From assembly GCA_018268355.1 (NCBI GenBank), contig JAFDWR010000001.1, positions 477,797 to 541,796 of the forward strand: a DNA stretch of 64,000 nt. Reading direction: 5' to 3'. Position numbers and translations under genes: made by a program. The stretch is from Armatimonadota bacterium (GTDB lineage: Bacteria; Armatimonadota; Fimbriimonadia; Fimbriimonadales; Fimbriimonadaceae). The notes under the pieces were generated by a model, which was not told the DNA's origin, made no database searches, and was given only the letters and a program-made list of their open reading frames with translations. Below are positions 51,021 to 60,505 of the stretch, one piece after another; the first letter of the stretch is position 1; every line of letters begins with the position of its first letter.

Positions 51021-54000
51021 TCACCCCGACATTCCAATAAGGACTTCGGCCCCCGGAAGAACGCTCTTCACTTCGGCGATGAGCTGTTCTGTGGGGTTCA
51101 CCGCCATGTCGGTGAGGAGGGGCGGGTGGTCGGTCGTCGGCAACAGTTGGATCTGGACGATGTGGTCACCGGCGAACTTCTTCAACACGTCGCGCAGCGC
51201 TCGGAGCTGCGATTGGGTCGCTGATCGGAGCTTGAGCGTGGTGGTTCGTTCGGGTTCAGCAAGGCCATAGGCCTCCAACGTGCCTTCGATGGTGCGAACA
51301 TCCTCGACCCGGATCTCAGGCGGGCGCTCGTCGCGCGCATCCTTCATCACGTAGCCCGAGATTTGGACCACCGCATCCTTCTGGAGCTCTTCGCGCAGCT
51401 TCGCGTAGTTCTTCGCAAAGACCATGCCGCCCACTTGGCCGGAAAAGTCTTCCAGCACGAGGCTCGCCATCTTTTCGCCGCTTCGCTTGCTCACCATCGT
51501 GCGAAGCGCGGCGATGACGCCGGCAACCTTCACGTAGCTGCCATCTTCTTGCTCAAGGACCTCGGCCGCGCGGTGAGTTGATTGCTGAAGGAGGAGCTTT
51601 TCGAGGCCGCGCAGCGGGTGGTCGGAGACATAGATGCCCATGACCTCCTTCTCACTCGCGAGCTTCGCCGTGCGTCCGAGTTCGGTGCTTTCGGGGATGG
51701 CCGGATACTGCGTGGGGCCACCGCCGGTCCCTGATCCTTCGCCAAAGAGTGAATCCTGACCCGCGAGCTTGTTCTTGAGCGCATTGTCCGCAAATTGCAG
51801 CGCGCCCTCCATGTGATCCAGCAGGGTTTGACGATTCGGGTTGATGCCATCAAGGGCACCCGCCCGGATCAAGCCTTCCAGCGCGGTCTTATTAAGGCCC
51901 GCCGGGCGCATCCGCTCGCAGAACTCGAAGAGGTGGGTGAAGGGGCCGGACTCCGCGCGTTCGCGCTTGATCGCCTCGACAACGCCCTCTCCCACACCCT
52001 TGATCGCGACGAGGCCGAAGCGGATCGCGGGCGTCTTGCCTTGGGCCTCGACCTTAAAGTCGGCATCGGACGAATTGACGTCGGGCTGAAGCACCGGGAT
52101 CTTCATCCGGCGACAGTCTTCAATGAACGCGCTGACGCGGTCTGTGCTCGAAAGGTACGCGCTGAGCAGCGCAGACATGTATTCGACCGGATAGTTCGCC
52201 TTCAGGTACGCGGTTTGGTAGGCGAGGATGCTGTAGCAGACCGCGTGGGCCTTGTTGAAGGCATAGCCGGCGAACGGCAACAGCAGCTCCCAAATCTCTT
52301 CGGCAGCGGCCTCCGCGACTCCCGCTGCCGCCGCGCCCTGCATGAACTCGATCTTCATCGCCTTCATCGCCTGGACGTCCTTCTTTCCCATCGCGCGGCG
52401 AAGGATGTCGGCCTTGCCGAGGCTGAAACCGGCAATCACCTGGACGAGCTTAAGAACCTGGTCCTGGTAGACGATGACGCCATAGGTCTCGTCGAGAATC
52501 TTGTCCATCCGCGGGTCGATGGACTTGGGTTCAATGCGGCCGAACTTGGTGTCGATGAAGCGCGGGATGTGCTCCATCGGTCCCGGACGGTAGAGGGCGA
52601 TCATCGCCGCGAGTTCACGGATGGAGTTCGGCTTAAGCTGGGTCACCCAGCGCGTCATGCCGCCACCTTCAAGCTGGAACACGCCGATCGTCTCGCCGTT
52701 CGCGAGCATCGCAAAGGTCTTTGCGTCGTCCTCGGGGATCGCCTGTATGTTGAACTCGGGATCCTTGTGCTCGCGGATCAACTTCACCGCTCGGGAAAGG
52801 ACGGTGAGGTTGCTCAGCCCCAGGAAGTCCATCTTGAGCAGACCGATCTTCTCGAGGATGCCCATCTCGTAGGCCGTCACCGGCTGGCCGTCGTTGCCGC
52901 GATAAAGCGGAACGTATTCGACGAGCGGATCGCGCGAGATGACGACGCCTGCGGCGTGAACGCCGGTATGGCGCGAGAGGCCCTCGACCGACTCCGCCGT
53001 CTTCACCAGCTCTTCGAGCCGGCGGTCGGACTGGACAAGGTCGCGAAACTCGGCAATCTCCTTTCGCGCCCGGGCGATGGACCAACCCGGCAAGGTTGGG
53101 ATGGTCTTACAGAGGCGGTCGGTCTCTTGCGGAGAGTAGCCCATGACCCGGCCCGCGTCCTTGATCGCGGCCTTCGCGCCCAGGGTCCCGAAGGTGACGA
53201 TCTGGGCGACGCGGTCGCTGCCAAAGCGCTCATTGACGTACTGGATGACCTCGTCACGCCGGGCGTCCTCAAAGTCCATGTCGATATCGGGCATGGAGAT
53301 TCGCTCGGGGTTGAGGAATCGCTCGAAGGTGAGGTCGTATTCAACCGGGTCGACGTCGGTGATGCCGATGCAATAGGACACCAACGAGCCCGCCGCCGAG
53401 CCGCGGACGCCAAAGTAGATGCCCTTCTGTCGGCTGTATTCGGCGAACTCGCGCACGAGCAGGAAGTAGTCACCAAAGCCGGTCTTTTCGATAACATCGA
53501 GCTCGTAGTTGAGGCGGTCGAGGCAGAGCTCGGGGTTCTTCGTGCGGTCGTTGAGACCGTTCTCGGCGAGCTGCCGCAGGTACCGGAAGGAGTCGGTTTC
53601 GCCCTCGGGCAGGGTCGGCTCGGGCATCGGAGCGCGCTGCTTGTCCAGCTCGACGTTGCACATCTCCGCGATCATCTGGGTGTTCGCGAGGGCCTCCGGA
53701 TTCTCCGGGAAAATCGCGGCCATCTCCTCTTGCGATTTCAGATAGAACTCGTCGGTTTCGAATCGGAACCTGCGCTCATCGGAGACGTTGGCACCCGTTT
53801 GGATGCAGAGCAAGACGTCGTGGGGCTCACTGTCGCTCTTGCAAAGGTAGTGGGCGTCGTTCGTCGCGACGAGCGGCAGCTTCAGCTCCTTTGAAATCTT
53901 GATGAGCGAATCCTTAATCGCGGCCTGCTGCGGGAGTCGGTGGTCCTGAAGCTCGATAAAAAACCCATCGGGGCCAAACATCTCGCTGTACATCCCGGCG

Positions 54001-54473
54001 ATGTATTGGGCTCGCTCGTAGTCGCCCTTCAGGAGCTCTTGGCAGACCTCGGACCCAAGGCAGGCCGAGGTCGCGATGACGCCCTTCGAGTGGGCGCGAA
54101 GGATCTCGTGGTCCACGCGAGGCTTGTAGTAATAGCCCTCCAGCGAAGCGATGGAGCTGAGCTTGCAAAGGTTGCGATAACCTTCGAGGTCCTTGGCAAG
54201 GAGCAGGAGGTGATAGGCGTTCTTCTCGCCGTCGCCCTTCTTTTCCTTGATCCCCTGGGGGGCAACGTAGGCCTCGACGCCGAGCAAGGGCTTGATCCCC
54301 TGGCTCTTGCACTCGAGATAGAACTTCATGACGCCAAACATGACGCCGTGATCGGAGATCGCGAGGGAGTTCATCCCGAGCTCTTTCGCTCGGCGGACCA
54401 TGTCTGGGATTCGGTTGGCACCGTCAAGGAGCGAGTATTCCGTGTGGTTGTGGATGTGGACAAACTCGCGCAT
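51021..54473 (-). CDS. dnaE: DNA polymerase III alpha subunit DnaE
   Basis: A 1,150-residue replicative polymerase. The N-terminal PHP domain (about 1-210) starts FVHIHNHTEYSLLDGANRI and keeps the metal-binding histidines, so proofreading-type activity is possible. The polymerase core has FGVRGSAAGSLVSYCIGI, the catalytic PDIDMDFEDARRDE with its acidic pair, and IALYRPGPMEHIPRFI. AGYAFNKAHAVCYSILAYQTAYLK and the helix-hairpin-helix region follow, then an OB fold (about 995-1080) and a short C-terminal domain with the clamp region. The ATG at 54473 is chosen; a TTG three codons upstream is in frame. It is divergent from the liv operon. Confidence 0.96.
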   Translation of the reverse strand: MREFVHIHNHTEYSLLDGANRIPDMVRRAKELGMNSLAISDHGVMFGVMKFYLECKSQGIKPLLGVEAYVAPQGIKEKKGDGEKNAYHLLLLAKDLEGYRNLCKLSSIASLEGYYYKPRVDHEILRAHSKGVIATSACLGSEVCQELLKGDYERAQYIAGMYSEMFGPDGFFIELQDHRLPQQAAIKDSLIKISKELKLPLVATNDAHYLCKSDSEPHDVLLCIQTGANVSDERRFRFETDEFYLKSQEEMAAIFPENPEALANTQMIAEMCNVELDKQRAPMPEPTLPEGETDSFRYLRQLAENGLNDRTKNPELCLDRLNYELDVIEKTGFGDYFLLVREFAEYSRQKGIYFGVRGSAAGSLVSYCIGITDVDPVEYDLTFERFLNPERISMPDIDMDFEDARRDEVIQYVNERFGSDRVAQIVTFGTLGAKAAIKDAGRVMGYSPQETDRLCKTIPTLPGWSIARARKEIAEFRDLVQSDRRLEELVKTAESVEGLSRHTGVHAAGVVISRDPLVEYVPLYRGNDGQPVTAYEMGILEKIGLLKMDFLGLSNLTVLSRAVKLIREHKDPEFNIQAIPEDDAKTFAMLANGETIGVFQLEGGGMTRWVTQLKPNSIRELAAMIALYRPGPMEHIPRFIDTKFGRIEPKSIDPRMDKILDETYGVIVYQDQVLKLVQVIAGFSLGKADILRRAMGKKDVQAMKAMKIEFMQGAAAAGVAEAAAEEIWELLLPFAGYAFNKAHAVCYSILAYQTAYLKANYPVEYMSALLSAYLSSTDRVSAFIEDCRRMKIPVLQPDVNSSDADFKVEAQGKTPAIRFGLVAIKGVGEGVVEAIKRERAESGPFTHLFEFCERMRPAGLNKTALEGLIRAGALDGINPNRQTLLDHMEGALQFADNALKNKLAGQDSLFGEGSGTGGGPTQYPAIPESTELGRTAKLASEKEVMGIYVSDHPLRGLEKLLLQQSTHRAAEVLEQEDGSYVKVAGVIAALRTMVSKRSGEKMASLVLEDFSGQVGGMVFAKNYAKLREELQKDAVVQISGYVMKDARDERPPEIRVEDVRTIEGTLEAYGLAEPERTTTLKLRSATQSQLRALRDVLKKFAGDHIVQIQLLPTTDHPPLLTDMAVNPTEQLIAEVKSVLPGAEVLIGMSG

Positions 54474-54576
54474 GGATAACAAGATTGTGGACGGAAATCG
54501 GGGCTTCTTGGTCGCGCGTTGGGCGGCGATTTTCGACCTTTGCGGTGTGCCCCGTGCAATGCCCTCCGAGTCTATG

Positions 54577-54582
54577 TATAAT
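54577..54582 (+). promoter_or_regulatory. Candidate -10 element for the liv operon
   Basis: TATAAT at 54577-54582 is preceded by TATG, but no -35 with correct spacing was found. It lies about 47 bases before the livK ATG, within the short gap between divergent dnaE and livK. Confidence 0.5.
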
Positions 54583-54628
54583 CACGGCACTTACGGGGGA
54601 TGATCGTGCCCCTTGGGAGGTGCAAATC

Positions 54629-55927
54629 ATGATGCAGATGCGAAAGCTATGGATCCTTTCTTCGCTCGTCGTGACCGTGGGTGCCCTTGCAGGATGCAAC
54701 GGCGGCGGTAGCGACACGGGAGCCACGACGACGGGTGGAGCAAAACCCTCAGGAACCGGCGGTCCTGCCCCTGAAGGCGGCGGTAGCGCAGGTGGCCGAA
54801 AGATGCCCAGCGCAGCTCCGGTGGAAGCGAGCGGCGACAAGATCAAGATCGGCGTGGTTGCCAGCTTGACCGGTGACCAAAAGCCTTGGGGCGACGACCA
54901 GCTCGCTGGCGCCCAGATCGCGGTTGACGAGTTCAACGCCGCAGGTGGCCTGAACGGCAAGATGGTTGAGATCGTCAAGGGCGACTCGGCCTCCAAGCCG
55001 GAATCGGCCCGAAGCGCAGCCGAAAAGGTGATGTCGGAAGGCGTCATCGGCATTGTTGGCGAGGTCAGCAGCGGCAACACGATTCAGATTGCTAAAGCAG
55101 CCTTTGACAAGGGCATTCCGGTGGTCGCGGTGGGTGCAACCCGAACCGACCTCACCGATGTCGGTGGCCACGTCTTCCGCGTTTGCTACACCGACGACTT
55201 CCAGGGCCCGCTCATGGCGAAGTTCGCCTATGACAAGCTCGGTCTTCGCAACGTTGCCGTCATGACGGACAACAAGCTTCCCTACTCCCAGGGCCTCAGC
55301 GAAAGCTTCAAGGCACAGTTCGAGAAGCTCGGAGGCAAGATCGTGAAGGAATCGTTCTATGAGAGCGGCACGACCCAGTTCAGCGCTCAGCTGACCGAGT
55401 TGAAGAGTGCCAACCCTGAGGGCGTGTTCCTTAGTGGCTACTTCACCGAAGTCGGTCCGATTGCTCAGCAGGCTCGCGCAGCGGGCATCAACGTCCCCAT
55501 GTTTGGTGGAGACGGTTGGGACTCGGAGCAGATCCTCACCAGCGGCGGCGAAGCGATCACCAACAACGGCTACTTCTGCAACCACTACAACAACCAGGAC
55601 AACCGACCGCAGGTCATTGACTTCCTGAAGAAGTGGCGCGCGAAGTACGGCGGCAAGGACCCCGGCACCACGATGGGTGCGCTTGGCTACGATGCCATGG
55701 CGCTCACCCTCGACGCTCTGAAGCGAGCCAAGGGTGCCAACAGCACCGCGCTCCTCAATGCGATCGAAGACACCGTGGGCTTCAAGGGCGTTTCCGGCGA
55801 CATCACCCTTAAGGGAATGAACGGTAACCCTCCGAAGCGCGCCATCGTCGTTCAGGTGACCAAGCTCGGCCCGACCGGCTGGCAGAAGTTCGCCAAGGAC
55901 TACACCCCCGAAGACCTGAAGAAGTAA
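54629..55927 (+). CDS. livK: ABC transporter substrate-binding lipoprotein, branched-chain amino acid type
   Basis: A 432-residue periplasmic-binding protein of the LivJ/LivK (Peripla_BP_6) type. The signal MMQMRKLWILSSLVVTVGALAGC ends in the lipobox ALAGC, so it is lipid-anchored. A Gly/Ser/Pro-rich linker of about 45 residues precedes the two-lobe binding domain (IKIGVVASLTGDQKPWGDDQ, GIVGEVSSGNTIQIAKAAFD, VVAVGATRTDLTDVGGHVFR, FGGDGWDSEQILTSGGEAI). Ligands in this family include branched-chain amino acids, urea, amides and aromatic acids, so the substrate is not fixed. GGGAGG lies 8 bases before the ATG. It heads livKHMG. Confidence 0.92.
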   Translation: MMQMRKLWILSSLVVTVGALAGCNGGGSDTGATTTGGAKPSGTGGPAPEGGGSAGGRKMPSAAPVEASGDKIKIGVVASLTGDQKPWGDDQLAGAQIAVDEFNAAGGLNGKMVEIVKGDSASKPESARSAAEKVMSEGVIGIVGEVSSGNTIQIAKAAFDKGIPVVAVGATRTDLTDVGGHVFRVCYTDDFQGPLMAKFAYDKLGLRNVAVMTDNKLPYSQGLSESFKAQFEKLGGKIVKESFYESGTTQFSAQLTELKSANPEGVFLSGYFTEVGPIAQQARAAGINVPMFGGDGWDSEQILTSGGEAITNNGYFCNHYNNQDNRPQVIDFLKKWRAKYGGKDPGTTMGALGYDAMALTLDALKRAKGANSTALLNAIEDTVGFKGVSGDITLKGMNGNPPKRAIVVQVTKLGPTGWQKFAKDYTPEDLKK

Positions 55928-55928
55928 A

Positions 55929-57107
55929 TTGATCCACTCCTTCACCGACCTACTTGCGGGAGCGTCACTCACGACGCTCCCGCAACAGTTAGCCAGCGGC
56001 ATCTTGCTTGGTGCGATCTATGCCTTGATCGCGCTCGGTTACACGATGGTCTATGGCGTCCTCAAGCTCATCAACTTCGCCCACGGCGAGGTCTATATGC
56101 TTGGGGCTTACACCGCTTTGTTTGTCACCTGGGCTCTCGGCTTCACCCCGAATGCGCCCAACCCACCCGAGGCAAGGGTCTGGATGCTCCTCATCATGCT
56201 GCTCGCCAGCATGACGGTCTGCGCGATCGTTGGCATCCTCATTGAACGCTTCGCCTACCGACCGCTGCGAAACCAACCCCGAATTGCCTCGCTGATCACC
56301 GCGATTGGACTCTCCCTCCTTCTCCAATACGGTGGACAGCTCGTTCTCCCGGTTTCGCCTCCTCCGAGCATCGACTCGAAGGTCAACCCGTTTTCCGATA
56401 ACGTCAAGTTCGTTCTGAAGCAGGGCGATTCGGCCCTTCTGACCCAGGCCGCTGGATTCCAACCCAAGGTGGACCAGGCCCAAGCCGCTTTTGATGCCCA
56501 GCTGAAGAGCGAGAAGAGTCAGTTCGACCTTTCTCCCCGCGGCGAAGAGCTCAAGAAGGCGCTCGAAGACGTCAAGCGCGAGCAAAAGGTGGTTACCGAC
56601 TCGGCAAACGCCTCGAAGGTCGAAATCACGCTTCCCAAGGGCCAGCTGATCATGCTCGGCATGGTGGTGGCGCTGATGGCCGCGCTCACCTACTTGGTCA
56701 TGTTCACCAAGCGCGGACGGGCGATGCGAGCGGTCTCGCTTGACTTCAATGCGTCGTCCCTCATGGGCATCAACGTCGACTCGATTGTCACATTCACCTT
56801 CATCGTGGGTTCGTCGCTCGCTGGTGCGGGCGCAATGATGACGGCGACCTTCTTGCCGGGAACCCAGATCAACACCTATTTTGGCGTTCTCCCCGGAACC
56901 AAGGCCTTCGTAGCGGCGGTTCTTGGCGGTATCGGCAACATCCCCGGCGCGGTGCTTGGCGGCATGCTGATGGGCATTGCCGAGGTCATCGTGATTTGGC
57001 TCGGCTATGACGCCTACAAGGACGCCCTTGCATTTGTCGTCCTCATCGCCGTGCTCATCTTCCGACCTGGTGGACTTCTCGGCTCGGCCAAGGTGGAAAA
57101 GGTCTAA
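55929..57107 (+). CDS. livH: Branched-chain amino acid ABC transporter permease LivH with large insertion
   Basis: A 392-residue LivH-type permease, about 90 residues longer than usual. It starts with TTG at 55929, one base after the livK stop. The core is typical: ASGILLGAIYALIALGYTMVYGVLKLINFAHGE, RNQPRIASLITAIGLSLLLQY and LGGIGNIPGAVLGGMLMGIAEV. Between the third and fourth core membrane segments (about residues 155-232) there is a charged, helix-forming insertion with many Lys, Gln, Glu and Asp residues (KVDQAQAAFDAQLKSEKSQF, EELKKALEDVKREQKVV) that could form a coiled coil. Such a segment is not normally present in LivH. The permease pairs with LivM. Confidence 0.9.
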   Translation: MIHSFTDLLAGASLTTLPQQLASGILLGAIYALIALGYTMVYGVLKLINFAHGEVYMLGAYTALFVTWALGFTPNAPNPPEARVWMLLIMLLASMTVCAIVGILIERFAYRPLRNQPRIASLITAIGLSLLLQYGGQLVLPVSPPPSIDSKVNPFSDNVKFVLKQGDSALLTQAAGFQPKVDQAQAAFDAQLKSEKSQFDLSPRGEELKKALEDVKREQKVVTDSANASKVEITLPKGQLIMLGMVVALMAALTYLVMFTKRGRAMRAVSLDFNASSLMGINVDSIVTFTFIVGSSLAGAGAMMTATFLPGTQINTYFGVLPGTKAFVAAVLGGIGNIPGAVLGGMLMGIAEVIVIWLGYDAYKDALAFVVLIAVLIFRPGGLLGSAKVEKV

Positions 57108-57110
57108 TCC

Positions 57111-58331
57111 ATGGATTCGGTTGCCCTTCGTCGCCTAGGTTTTCGCCTGCTCTGGATTGCGCTTGGCGTTGCCTTCGCCTTCCTCGTCCAGTGGGTCGCG
57201 CTTAGCAGCGGCCAGTTCAACAGCAACGGCCAGCGCCTTTTCTTCCTTGCCGGTCTGTACGTCACGCTGGCGGTCAGCCTTAACCTGATCAATGGCATCA
57301 CGGGCCAGTTCTCGATGGGCCACGCCGCCTTCTATCAGGTCGGCGCCTACACCACCGGTGTCCTTGCTGCGAAGTTCTATAGTGACGGCGCGGGACTTGC
57401 CTCGAAGTACCCGTTGCCCTGGCTGATCGGCATGATGTTCGCGGGCGGTCTGGTTGCCGCTCTCGCGGGATTCATCGTCGGACTTCCCTCCTTGCGACTC
57501 AAGGGCGACTACCTCGCAATTGTCACGCTGGGATTCGGTGAGATCATCCGCATCATCGTCCAGAACCAAAAGTCGCTCGGCGGCTCCTACGGCATGGACG
57601 TGAAGCCAAAGATCGACTTTATCTGGCTCTCAACCCTGCTGGCGATTGCGACGATTGCGATCTCGCGCAACCTCCTGAAGAACGTCCACGGCCTCGCCTT
57701 CCTGGCTGTCCGTGAGGATGAGGTGGCGAGCTCCGCGATGGGTGTTCGGGTCACGCGGATCAAGATTGCCGCCTTCCTGCTCGGTTCCGCGCTCGCGGGT
57801 GCGGCTGGTGCGCTCCTTGCCCACCACGAGACGTTCATCTCGAAGGACACCTTCCCGATGGACCTGAGCTTCATCATCGTCACCATGGTCGTCCTCGGTG
57901 GAACGGGCTCAATCACGGGTTCGACGCTCGCCGCGATCACGCTCTATCTCATTCCCGAGCGAATGCGCGACCTTAAGGACGTCCCCGTGAGCTACGCCGC
58001 CCTCGGCGTCATCATGCTCATCGTCACGGTAGCGTTTGTTCGTCGCACGATGGAAAAGGACTTCTCGAAGCTGCGAACGGTGAAGCTGGTTGCCCCTTGG
58101 TTTGTTAGCATCGTCGTCGTCGCTGTCGGCGGTGCTGCGCTGAAGAACGTTGGCCCCTTGTCGAAGGTCATTGATGGCCAGCAGCTGCGTTTCGTCATCT
58201 TCGCGTTGACCCTGATCACCCTCATGTTGCTGCGACCGCAAGGCATCTTTGCTCACCACGAGTTCAGCCTCCAATGGTTGAAGAAGGTGCTAGCCAGGTT
58301 CACGAAGCGCTCGGGCGAGGTGGCATCATGA
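57111..58331 (+). CDS. livM: Branched-chain amino acid ABC transporter permease LivM
   Basis: A 406-residue LivM-type permease, the second membrane subunit of the transporter. Typical stretches: YVTLAVSLNLINGITGQFSMGHAAFYQVGAY, ADDY-equivalent LRLKGDYLAIVTLGFGEIIRI, GLAFLAVREDEVASSAMGV (the EAA-type loop that docks the ATPase) and VVLGGTGSITGSTLAAI. Ten or so hydrophobic segments are visible. It starts 3 bases after the livH stop and overlaps livG by 4 bases (ATGA). Confidence 0.93.
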   Translation: MDSVALRRLGFRLLWIALGVAFAFLVQWVALSSGQFNSNGQRLFFLAGLYVTLAVSLNLINGITGQFSMGHAAFYQVGAYTTGVLAAKFYSDGAGLASKYPLPWLIGMMFAGGLVAALAGFIVGLPSLRLKGDYLAIVTLGFGEIIRIIVQNQKSLGGSYGMDVKPKIDFIWLSTLLAIATIAISRNLLKNVHGLAFLAVREDEVASSAMGVRVTRIKIAAFLLGSALAGAAGALLAHHETFISKDTFPMDLSFIIVTMVVLGGTGSITGSTLAAITLYLIPERMRDLKDVPVSYAALGVIMLIVTVAFVRRTMEKDFSKLRTVKLVAPWFVSIVVVAVGGAALKNVGPLSKVIDGQQLRFVIFALTLITLMLLRPQGIFAHHEFSLQWLKKVLARFTKRSGEVAS

Positions 58332-59104
58332 GCCTACTCTCGCTCGACAAGGCGACGATTCAGTTCGGTGGTCTCATCGCGGTCAACCAGGTCAGCTTCT
58401 CGCTCGATAAGGGCGACATCTTCGGCCTGATCGGCCCGAACGGTGCCGGGAAGACGACCTGCTTCAACCTCATCACCGGCATCTATGAACCGACCGGTGG
58501 GTCGGTCACGTTCGACGGCAAGGTCATCGCGAAGGCCGGAAAGTCGGCTGGACCCGAGTCCATCGCCAAGATGGGCATCTGCCGCACCTTCCAGAACATC
58601 CGTCTTTACGGTTCGCTCTCCGCGATTGAGAATGTCATGGTGGGCGGCTTCCTCCGTCACCGGACCGGTCTCTTCTCTGCCCTGTTTGACCTCAAGCGTG
58701 CGGCCGATGAGACGGTGGAGCTCCGTGAGGCAGGCATGAAGCTGCTCCAAGCGGTCGGCCTCGACGATGTCGCCGACGTACGAAGCCGCGACCTACCCTA
58801 CGGCAGTCAGCGACGCCTGGAAATCGCCCGCGCGATGGCCACGCAGCCGAAATTGCTCCTTCTCGACGAACCCGCCGCCGGCATGAACCCTCAGGAGAAA
58901 ATGGACCTGATGGAAGTGGTCAGAAGCATTCGCGATCAGTTCGGCATGACCGTTCTCCTCATCGAGCACGACATGCGCTTCGTCATGGGACTCTGCGAGA
59001 AGATCTTTGTGCTCGACCACGGCGAGGAGATCGCCTTTGGACTTCCGGAAGAAGTGCGCGCGAACCCGAAGGTCATCGCCGCCTACCTCGGCGAGGCCCA
59101 TTAG
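58328..59104 (+). CDS. livG: Branched-chain amino acid ABC transporter ATPase LivG
   Basis: A 258-residue ABC ATPase of the LivG type. Walker A is [12 protein letters not shown], the Q-loop is [22 protein letters not shown], the signature is [14 protein letters not shown], Walker B is [15 protein letters not shown], and the H-loop is [22 protein letters not shown]. The C-terminal [22 protein letters not shown] is a LivG hallmark. The start overlaps the livM stop by 4 bases. LivF, the second ATPase normally encoded next, is not present; the next gene is a serpin. Confidence 0.95.
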   Translation: MSLLSLDKATIQFGGLIAVNQVSFSLDKGDIFGLIGPNGAGKTTCFNLITGIYEPTGGSVTFDGKVIAKAGKSAGPESIAKMGICRTFQNIRLYGSLSAIENVMVGGFLRHRTGLFSALFDLKRAADETVELREAGMKLLQAVGLDDVADVRSRDLPYGSQRRLEIARAMATQPKLLLLDEPAAGMNPQEKMDLMEVVRSIRDQFGMTVLLIEHDMRFVMGLCEKIFVLDHGEEIAFGLPEEVRANPKVIAAYLGEAH

Positions 59105-59148
59105 ACCCACCACCGTAGCGCGACTCCTTTTCACACGTCAAGAAGGCC

Positions 59149-60291
59149 ATGGGATTGATCACACCGCTCTTGCTGAATCTGACCATGGCCTCCACCACGT
59201 TGCCGGCGTCGATGAACGAATACACGCACCGTCTGACCAGTGCCGTTCTTGACGAGGTGAAGAAAGGGGACAACGTCGTCATCGCCCCGATCAGCGTCTA
59301 CCTCTGCACGTCGATCATGCTTCAGGGTGCGCGTGGCCAGTCGGTCCAGGACCTGAATCAGATCCTCGGCCTGGGCAAGATGAAGGCGTCCGATTCGGCA
59401 TCCGCGATCGGCGAATTCCTGCGCGACCTTCGGGGAGCCAAGGGAGCAAGTTTTCAGTTCACCAACGCGCTTTGGATCAATTCCAAGTACGGCGTGAAGA
59501 CGCCCAGCCCGGAAATGGAAGCCAGTGTTTTCCCGTTCACCAAGGCCGACGGAGCCCTCGTGAAGCGCGTGAACAGCTGGTGCTCGAAGTCGACGAAGGG
59601 CCGCATTCCGAAGCTGATCGAATCGGTGGAAAAGGACACAAACATGATCCTGACCAACGCGATCACGTTTGATGGCGATTGGGAAGATCCGTTTGAGAAG
59701 CAGTGGACGAAGAAGGAGAACTTCAAGGGCACGCGCGGCGACACCAAGGTCGACATGATGCTCAAGCGGGCGCACTTTGACTATGCCAAGCTGGCGGATG
59801 GCACCCAGGTCCTGAACATGCCGTATGTCGGCAATCGCTACGCGGGGCTCTTCGTGCTGCCTAAGGCCGGAAAGAACACGAACGGCGTCCTCGGCGCATT
59901 GACCACCCCCACCTGGAACAGCTGGCTCGATAAGCTCCAGCACCAGGAGGTCATCGTGCGCGTTCCCAAGGTGAAGCTCGAATCTGAGTTCCGCCTCGAT
60001 CGCGCGCTCGGCCAGGTCGGCTATGGGCCGCTCTATCGCCGCGTGGACCTCTCTGGCTTTGCGAAGGGCCTGGAGCAGCAGCAGATCACCTCGGCGATCC
60101 ACAAGACCTTCCTGAAGATCGATGAGAAGGGCACCGAAGCGGCCGCTGCGACTGCGATGATGATGCGAGCGGGTTCCGCGATGAACCCGGTGGAGCCGCC
60201 GAGCTTCACCGCTGACCGGCCTTACCTGTTCTTCATCTATGACACGAAGACCAAGCTGATCCTCTTCTCGGCGTCCGTCCAGAACCCCTAA
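59149..60291 (+). CDS. Serpin-family protease inhibitor, copy 1
   Basis: A 380-residue serpin. The N-terminal MGLITPLLLNLTMASTTLP is weakly hydrophobic, so export is possible but unclear. The core matches the family: NVVIAPISVYLCTSIMLQGARG (helix B region), FQFTNALWIN, NMILTNAITFDGDWEDPFEK, DTKVDMMLKRAHF, and RPYLFFIYDTKTKLILFSASV at the C-terminus. The reactive-centre loop has the inhibitory hinge KGTEAAAATA, with small residues at P12-P9, so it should insert into sheet A. By normal counting the P1-P1' bond falls near Gly-Ser in MMMRAGSAM, with Arg at P3. AAGAAGG precedes the ATG. A paralogue of the same length follows. Confidence 0.93.
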   Translation: MGLITPLLLNLTMASTTLPASMNEYTHRLTSAVLDEVKKGDNVVIAPISVYLCTSIMLQGARGQSVQDLNQILGLGKMKASDSASAIGEFLRDLRGAKGASFQFTNALWINSKYGVKTPSPEMEASVFPFTKADGALVKRVNSWCSKSTKGRIPKLIESVEKDTNMILTNAITFDGDWEDPFEKQWTKKENFKGTRGDTKVDMMLKRAHFDYAKLADGTQVLNMPYVGNRYAGLFVLPKAGKNTNGVLGALTTPTWNSWLDKLQHQEVIVRVPKVKLESEFRLDRALGQVGYGPLYRRVDLSGFAKGLEQQQITSAIHKTFLKIDEKGTEAAAATAMMMRAGSAMNPVEPPSFTADRPYLFFIYDTKTKLILFSASVQNP

Positions 60292-60300
60292 CGCTTACAT

Positions 60301-60353
60301 GGCCTACCTCCCCCTATGGTGTTCTCATCATCTGGAGAGGTAGGCCTCTCCTT
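60301..60353 (+). terminator. Terminator between the two serpin genes
   Basis: GGCCTACCTC (60301-60310) pairs with GAGGTAGGCC (60337-60346), followed by TCTCCTTTTG. The loop is long (26 bases) and could hold smaller structure. It lies just after the stop of serpin 1, so serpin 2 probably has its own promoter in the 150 bases that follow. Confidence 0.65.
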
Positions 60354-60505
60354 TTGTCATCTGCAACACCGTTCGAGTGCGTGAAGAGGGTGGGCTAAGC
60401 TAACCCCGAACACAGGGCTGATGATTTTGACCGGCTCAAACGACGATACAGGACAAGATGACAACAGGGCCGTACCGGAATTAGCGTTCATGCGTTAGTG
60501 GCAAT

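Noticed and set aside
51795-53894. A 699-codon plus-strand frame opposite dnaE
   Set aside because: Antisense shadow; dnaE is complete with catalytic motifs on the other strand.
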